Positions 59,673 through 64,000 of a stretch of DNA of 64,000 nt are shown here, in pieces. The DNA comes from Thermaerobacter sp. FW80 (GTDB lineage Bacteria > Bacillota > Sulfobacillia > Thermaerobacterales > Thermaerobacteraceae): positions 1,401,245 through 1,465,244 of the forward strand of contig NZ_CP037895.1 in NCBI RefSeq assembly GCF_004634385.1. The letters run 5' to 3'. Position 1 is the stretch's first letter; each line of letters starts with the position of its first letter. Under the pieces are notes generated by a model, which was not told where the DNA came from, made no database searches, and was given only the letters and a program-made list of their open reading frames with translations. The translations under genes and the position numbers were made by a program.

Positions 59673-61927
59673 GCTGGCCCGCTTCCTTCCGGACGGCGGC
59701 CCGCTACACCTGGACCCGGGTGCGGCGCAGCTGGTGGTTGCCGGCCGCCGCGACCGGCGGCCTGGCCACGGGCCTGGTGACCGTGACCCTAACCGTGGCG
59801 GAGACCGGAGCCGGCGTCCTCCAGCAGGCGGCCCAGTTCCTCGCCTTCCTCCAGGTGGGGGTCATGGTGCTGGCGGGGCTGGCGGCCGATCCCGAGCGGG
59901 ATGAGGACAGCGCCGCGGTGCTGTGGTCCTGGCCGGTGGACAAGGCGGCCCTGGTCCTGGGCAAGTTCGCCGGGACGGCCCCCCTGGCGCTGCTGGCGGC
60001 CCTGGGGGCGGTGGTGCCGCCGGCGGTGCGGATGGCCATGCTGGCCCGGTCGGCCGGCCTACCATGGGGTTACGTGCTCGCCGAGTGGGGCCTGCTGGCG
60101 GTGTGGATCGTTTCTGGTGCGCTCTGGGCCGGTGTCCTCGGCGGCGCGTTGGGGCTGGGCTTGCGGGGTCTGCCGCTGTTCGCGGCGATCCTGGCCACGT
60201 GGCTGGCGGGCCTTGTGGGACCATATGTCTTCCAATCTCTCGTCAGACCCTTCATCCCCGTGGCGTGGCTTCTACAGTGGACCGGCTCGGGGATGCTCCC
60301 TGGGGATTGGCAGGACGTCGCGTTGGCGGCCCTCGCCGAAGACGTGCCCCTGTTTGTCGCCCATCGGGTGCTGTACCTGGCGGCGGCCGGGGTCGTGGTG
60401 GTGACCCTGGCCCTGGCCTACCGCCGGCGCCGTTGGGTCAAGACACGGGTGCGATGGGGCTTGCGAATGACCGCAGCCGCCCTTGTGCTGCTCACCCTGG
60501 CATCGTCGGCAGGCTTCGTCGCCACCTTGTATGCCCAGGCGGACGCCGCCCGTGCTGAGCTGCTGCACTACGCCCGGAACGGGGTTGCTTCCCTTTATGC
60601 TGGTCCTGAGCCGGATCCGGCGCCCCCGTTCGCCATCAGCCGCTACGAACTCGACGTCGACGCCCGCCGGGCGCCGGAGGTCGTCGTCCATGCCCGGCTC
60701 CGCCTGGAGAACCGCGGCCGCGAGGCCGTGGAGGATCCCGTCCTCACCCTTCGCCACGTCTTCACCGTGACCCGGCTCCAGGTGATGGCGCCGGGCGGCG
60801 ATGCCGTCCGCTGGTCCCAGGAAGGCGATGTCATCCGCATCCAAGGCCTGGTCTTGCCACCCCGCGGGGCGGCGATGGTCGCCCTGTCCTACCGGGGACG
60901 CGTCGACCAGTGGTTGTTGCCCTTCGAATACCCGCCGGTGCGGACGGCGGGCATGACCATCGCGCCGCCACCCATGCGAGGTGCCCAGGTGGGGCCCGCC
61001 AGCCTCAGCCTGCCGCCGTCCTATGGCTGGTACCCGTTGCCGGGAGCGGTGACCTTGGCCCGGGTCCTTGCCACCCACGCCGACCCGGACGGCGGCGGTC
61101 AAGAGGTCTGGTGGTTTGGCGAAGGTCCGGACAGGACCTCCGCCGACGTCATCCGGTGGGCGGGCGTCGCGGCGCCCCGGCCGCCGTACGTCCCGGAGAG
61201 CTTGCGGGCATCGTTCCAGGTGACGGTTCGCCATGCGGGTCGGTATCCCGTGCTGTCGAATCTGCAGACCGTGGAGAGGCCCTGGGGACCGGTGACCGTG
61301 ATGCGAGGCACCACGGTCTTCCTGGAACTGGTAGGTGGGCACCTGGTGCAAGCGAACGACTCTAGCGCGGAAATCTGGTACTCCCCTGAGGACTTGGGGA
61401 GCCGCGACGATGCCCTGCGGTGGGCCCGCGACCTGGTCGAGGCCTACCGCTGGGTTGGCCGGACCGTCCGACCCCGGGTGGTCACGCTGCCCCCTGGTCG
61501 CGGCGACGCCCATTGGGTCCACCTCGATCCGGACACCGGCACGGTCATCGAGCGTGGCTCCAACATCTTGGTTCCGCAACAGGTGGCGCAAGCCGTGCTC
61601 TACGGACGCCGGGAGGTGGCAGGCGACGCCGAGGGGTGCCTGCTCGCCGTTCTCGCCGATGTGGTGGGTGCGTCCTCAGGTCGGACGCCGGCAGGCCCGC
61701 CGTTTCCGACCCCCGGCGGCGACGCGCCGACCGCCCCGGGGGCCGGGGGGGCGCCGCCGCAGGGACCCTGTGAGAATCTGCCCGACGGACCGCGGTACGA
61801 AGAGGTGCAGCGCTGGCTCCTCGGCACGCCCCGTTCTGAGGTGACGGCCCGGTTGAGCCGGCTGCGTGAGTTGGCCGCCCGGCGGCCCCTGACGGCCGCG
61901 GACCTGAGGGAGGTCATGACGCGATGA
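59669..61927 (+). CDS. ABC-2 permease fused to a degenerate M1-peptidase-like ectodomain
   Basis: 752 residues. The first 285 hold six or seven membrane helices of ABC-2 type, followed by one more helix (about 268-290). Residues about 325-460 match the beta-sandwich N-domain of M1 aminopeptidases (VVVHARLRLENRGREAVEDP, then a YRGRVDQW edge). Residues about 500-665 align with the gluzincin part, but the HExxH zinc motif is missing: the expected spot reads VPQQVAQAVLYGRR. It is therefore a binding or structural domain, not a protease. GTG 59669 overlaps the ATPase stop. Permease/M1 fusions are known in other phyla. Two further stops overlap downstream. Confidence 0.8.
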   Translation: MSWPASFRTAARYTWTRVRRSWWLPAAATGGLATGLVTVTLTVAETGAGVLQQAAQFLAFLQVGVMVLAGLAADPERDEDSAAVLWSWPVDKAALVLGKFAGTAPLALLAALGAVVPPAVRMAMLARSAGLPWGYVLAEWGLLAVWIVSGALWAGVLGGALGLGLRGLPLFAAILATWLAGLVGPYVFQSLVRPFIPVAWLLQWTGSGMLPGDWQDVALAALAEDVPLFVAHRVLYLAAAGVVVVTLALAYRRRRWVKTRVRWGLRMTAAALVLLTLASSAGFVATLYAQADAARAELLHYARNGVASLYAGPEPDPAPPFAISRYELDVDARRAPEVVVHARLRLENRGREAVEDPVLTLRHVFTVTRLQVMAPGGDAVRWSQEGDVIRIQGLVLPPRGAAMVALSYRGRVDQWLLPFEYPPVRTAGMTIAPPPMRGAQVGPASLSLPPSYGWYPLPGAVTLARVLATHADPDGGGQEVWWFGEGPDRTSADVIRWAGVAAPRPPYVPESLRASFQVTVRHAGRYPVLSNLQTVERPWGPVTVMRGTTVFLELVGGHLVQANDSSAEIWYSPEDLGSRDDALRWARDLVEAYRWVGRTVRPRVVTLPPGRGDAHWVHLDPDTGTVIERGSNILVPQQVAQAVLYGRREVAGDAEGCLLAVLADVVGASSGRTPAGPPFPTPGGDAPTAPGAGGAPPQGPCENLPDGPRYEEVQRWLLGTPRSEVTARLSRLRELAARRPLTAADLREVMTR

Positions 61928-62658
61928 GCGCCGGTCTGGTGCGATTGCACCTCCGTTTGGCGCGACCAGGCCTGGCGGTCACCGCGGTGTTGGGCTTGGC
62001 GTTCGTCCCGGTGTTGGTGTGGCCCGAGCGGCTGATAGGGCACCCCCTGGCGCTGCACACCCTGTTGCGGCTCGTCGAGGAGTTCCTGGTCCTGGCCGTC
62101 CTGCCCGTGACCGTGTCCCTGTGGGCGGACGTGGAGGGGCGGCGGCCGGGACTCTGGCGGGCGCTGCCGTTTCGCCGGACGGTGGTCGTGCTAGAGCGGA
62201 TCGGCTTGGCGCTGGCGACCTACCTCCTGGTCGCCCTCGGGATGACCACCGTGGCCGTTCTCCGGCTGGCCCCAGCCGGGGGAGCCCCCTGGGGGACCGG
62301 CCTACGGGCGGTGGGCCTCGCGCTGCCCGCCGCGGCCTGGCTCGGCGCTCTGGCAGCCTTGGTGGCCGTGCTCGTCCGGACCCCGGTGGCCGGCGCCGGG
62401 GCGGCCGTGGCCTGGTGGGCGCTGGAGGCCGTCACCCGCGGCGACCTCACCGGGTCGCTCTACCTCTTCGCGGCCAGTGGCGGCTTGCGCGCGGCCGGGG
62501 TCGATCCCGCTGCCATCGTGGAAGCCCTGGCCCTGGGACAGCCGCTGCCGCCCGCCTTGGTCGCGAACCGCTGGGCGCTGGTGGGCCTGGCTGGCCTGGC
62601 GGCGCTGGCGACGGCCGAACGCTACCGGAGGAACGAGCGGTTCCTCCGTCAAGGATGA
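61924..62658 (+). CDS. membrane protein, probable ABC-2 permease subunit
   Basis: 244 residues with six predicted membrane helices and a WADVEGRRPGLWRALPFRRT cytoplasmic loop after helix 2, like the coupling loop of ABC-2 permeases. ATG 61924 overlaps the stop of the ectodomain permease (ATGA), so the two are coupled and likely form a heterodimer driven by the ATPase at 58503. No specific family recognised. It closes the cluster begun by the sigma factor. Confidence 0.72.
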   Translation: MSAGLVRLHLRLARPGLAVTAVLGLAFVPVLVWPERLIGHPLALHTLLRLVEEFLVLAVLPVTVSLWADVEGRRPGLWRALPFRRTVVVLERIGLALATYLLVALGMTTVAVLRLAPAGGAPWGTGLRAVGLALPAAAWLGALAALVAVLVRTPVAGAGAAVAWWALEAVTRGDLTGSLYLFAASGGLRAAGVDPAAIVEALALGQPLPPALVANRWALVGLAGLAALATAERYRRNERFLRQG

Positions 62659-62769
62659 CGCGATGACGCGGGGCCTCGCGAGCTATGGAGGCACGTCCGC
62701 GAATGCCGCGCTGTCGAAAGATCGATTCCGGACGCCGACGAACATTCGCAAAATCCCCGCGACGCCGCC

Positions 62770-62798
62770 TTGCCTGGCCGGGGCGCCTGTGCTAGAAT
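62770..62798 (+). promoter_or_regulatory. promoter of the serine T-box leader
   Basis: TTGCCT (62770-62775), 17 bases, TAGAAT (62793-62798), with TG at the extended -10 position (62790-62791). Transcription would begin near 62805, just ahead of the T-box stem I. Confidence 0.82.
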
Positions 62799-62811
62799 CC
62801 CGCCCAAACCT

Positions 62812-63137
62812 GAACGATGGTCGAGGCGCCGTTGAAGGGGCTAGTACCCTGCTGACGCTGCCGCCAGAGAGCCGGCGGACGGTGCGAGCCGGTGGGGCGG
62901 GCAGGGGAATCCACCCCGGAGGTGGCCCCGAGGGTCCGGCAGGGATCGGAAGGGGTCCGGCAGGCCGCCGTTAACGGCCGAGAGGGGGCCTCGCCACCGG
63001 GCGGGCGCCGGCCGGCAGCGAAGGGCATCCATCGGGCGGATGCCGGTCGCGAGCCGCCCGGTCCGATGCGCGCGAGGTCAAGCGGGGTGGCACCGCGGGT
63101 GAGAACCCGTCCCGGAAGGGACGGGTTCTCGTGTTTT
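62812..63137 (+). ncRNA. T-box riboswitch, serine-specific
   Basis: Stem I shows the AGTA bulge region (about 62841), the AGAGAGCCGG/GGTGCGAGCCGG pair of segments (62866-62895) and the specifier loop GAATCCACC, where TCC (62910-62912) is a serine codon. The antiterminator T-box sequence GCGGGGTGGCACCGCGG is at 63082-63098. The 3' end is the terminator at 63101-63137. Uncharged tRNA-Ser would stabilise the antiterminator and switch on the downstream aminotransferase, which fits serine synthesis. A longer-than-usual GC-rich stretch (about 62940-63060) lies between stem I and the T-box. Confidence 0.93.
63101..63137 (+). terminator. T-box regulatory terminator
   Basis: GAGAACCCGTCCC (63101-63113) pairs perfectly with GGGACGGGTTCTC (63118-63130) around GGAA, followed by GTGTTTT. 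Its 5' arm is adjacent to the T-box sequence, as expected for the switch between terminator and antiterminator. Confidence 0.93.
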
Positions 63138-63489
63138 CCTGCCCCGTTGCCGGCCCGTCGCCGCGGGCCGCGCGGGCCGGAACGTCCCTTCCGGGCCCCC
63201 TGGCCTGACGTGCCGGAGGCTCGGCTGCAAGGGGCTGTGCGGGCCAAGACGTCCCCTCCCGGGCCCCCCTTCGCGTGCGGTGGTCGGGGCGGGTCCGGGA
63301 GCGGCGCTCGGGATCGCGTCTCGAGGCGCGACCCGGCGTTCTGGGGCCTGCTGCGGGGGCGTAGTCCCCCCGGTCTCCCGCGCCCCGGGGTCCGACCCGG
63401 TACGCGGCGCGCGGCGTTGCCGGGGGATCGCGAGGGTGCTTCGACCGTCCGGGCACCGCTGCCCGGCTCGCCCAAAGGAGGGTGTCGCC
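63138..63489. other. leader between T-box terminator and aminotransferase start
   Basis: About 350 GC-rich bases. I see no gene, second riboswitch or promoter in it. The last bases carry the strong ribosome binding site AAAGGAGGGTG (63474-63484). Confidence 0.5.
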
Positions 63490-64000
63490 ATGCACCAGCC
63501 GCTGGAGAGGGTGGCCGGAGCCTTCTCCGCCCAGCCGGCCGCGGGACCGGCCGGCGAGACCGACGCCGAGCGGGTCGACAGGCGTCGTCGCGAGCCGGTT
63601 CGTCCGGCGAAGGTGTTCCTGTCGCCGGGACCCACCGCCGTCCCCGATGAGGTGCGGGCCGCCTGTGGCCGGCAGGTGGTCCTGCACCGCAGCCGCGAGT
63701 TCGACCGGGTCAGCGGCTTCGTGCTGGAGGGGCTGCGCCGGCTCTTCCGCACCGAGGGCCGGGTGGTGGTGTTCCCCTGCTCGGGCACGGGTGCCCTGGA
63801 GGCGGCGGTGGTCAACACCCTGTCGCCGGGGGACCGGGTGCTGGCGGTGGTGATGGGCCTGTTCGGCGACCGCTTCGCCGCCATCGCCGAGGCGTACGGG
63901 CTCGCTGTCGACCGCCTGGAAGTCCCGTGGGGGCAGGTCCCCACGGTGGAGCAGGTCGTGGCGCGTCTGCGGGGCGGCGCCCGGCCCTACCACGCCGTGT
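63490..64000 (+). CDS. class V aminotransferase, serine pathway (truncated by window end)
   Basis: The first 170 residues are seen; the gene runs off the window. After a 38-residue variable N-terminus comes VFLSPGPTAVPDEVRAACG, then HRSREFDRV and VVFPCSGTGALEAAVVNTL, the opening of alanine/serine-glyoxylate-type aminotransferases (PLP fold type I, class V). The PLP Lys lies beyond the window. In related Bacillota such genes pair with serA and act as phosphoserine or serine aminotransferases; the serine T-box upstream supports that role here. ATG 63490 follows AAAGGAGGGTG. A 12-mer word copy (63594-63605) lies in the variable N-terminus. Confidence 0.88.
   Translation, partial: MHQPLERVAGAFSAQPAAGPAGETDAERVDRRRREPVRPAKVFLSPGPTAVPDEVRAACGRQVVLHRSREFDRVSGFVLEGLRRLFRTEGRVVVFPCSGTGALEAAVVNTLSPGDRVLAVVMGLFGDRFAAIAEAYGLAVDRLEVPWGQVPTVEQVVARLRGGARPYHAV

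Overview
The window is a very GC-rich (about 72-75% by eye), densely coding chromosome segment from a Gram-positive-type bacterium. A serine T-box riboswitch, a coproheme decarboxylase of the monoderm type, strong GGAGG ribosome binding sites, sigma-A-like promoters and frequent GTG starts point to the Bacillota. With this base composition, a thermophile of the Thermaerobacter/Symbiobacterium kind is the best guess (inference, moderate confidence). No rRNA, tRNA, CRISPR array or insertion sequence was found.

Layout. 1-2.8 kb: YkvI-type membrane protein and a spore-type polysaccharide deacetylase that has lost catalytic residues. 3.1-7.9 kb: a GldA/GldF/GldG/DUF4340 ABC system. 8.2-17.1 kb: a fatty-acid oxidation block made of a TetR regulator with a palindromic operator, both electron transfer flavoprotein subunits, a membrane Fe-S ETF:quinone oxidoreductase, an acyl-CoA synthetase and an acyl-CoA thioesterase. 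17.4-19.2 kb: an acetyltransferase and a second thioesterase. 19.9-23.5 kb: a NitT/TauT-type ABC importer. 23.6-30.1 kb: a predicted Mn exporter (CDF family), a YHS-domain protein, an RNA m5U methyltransferase, ChdC and an amidase. 30.4-41.7 kb: a promoter with a Fur box, a membrane phosphodiesterase, glycosyltransferases, a cupredoxin lipoprotein, a split ferric-iron ABC importer and a sugar-nucleotide epimerase.

41.7-43.7 kb is a sharply AT-richer island (roughly 50% GC) holding an OLD-like AAA ATPase overlapped by a DUF4276 TOPRIM-like gene. This looks like an acquired two-gene defence system resembling the split ATPase/TOPRIM arrangement of PARIS. It seems to have landed just behind the start of another gene, of which 16 codons remain.

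43.8-54.5 kb: a K+-independent membrane pyrophosphatase on the minus strand, a fusion of a folate cyclo-ligase-like domain with a Mug-type DNA glycosylase, a leaderless MarR regulator with its overlapping drug exporter, a MOSC protein, a flippase-like membrane protein, a ROK sugar kinase and a DUF4260 protein. 54.7-62.7 kb: a tightly overlapping cluster opened by an ECF sigma factor, with two ABC ATPases, a VanZ protein and three membrane proteins, one of them an ABC-2 permease fused to a degenerate M1-peptidase-like ectodomain. 62.8-64 kb: promoter, serine T-box and the start of a class V aminotransferase.

The most unusual genome-scale signal is the 12-mer GGACGAACCGGC. It occurs exactly 13 times on both strands, in different reading frames and between genes, and once as an inverted pair that forms an 18-bp terminator-like hairpin. 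It behaves like a DNA uptake or similar signal word.
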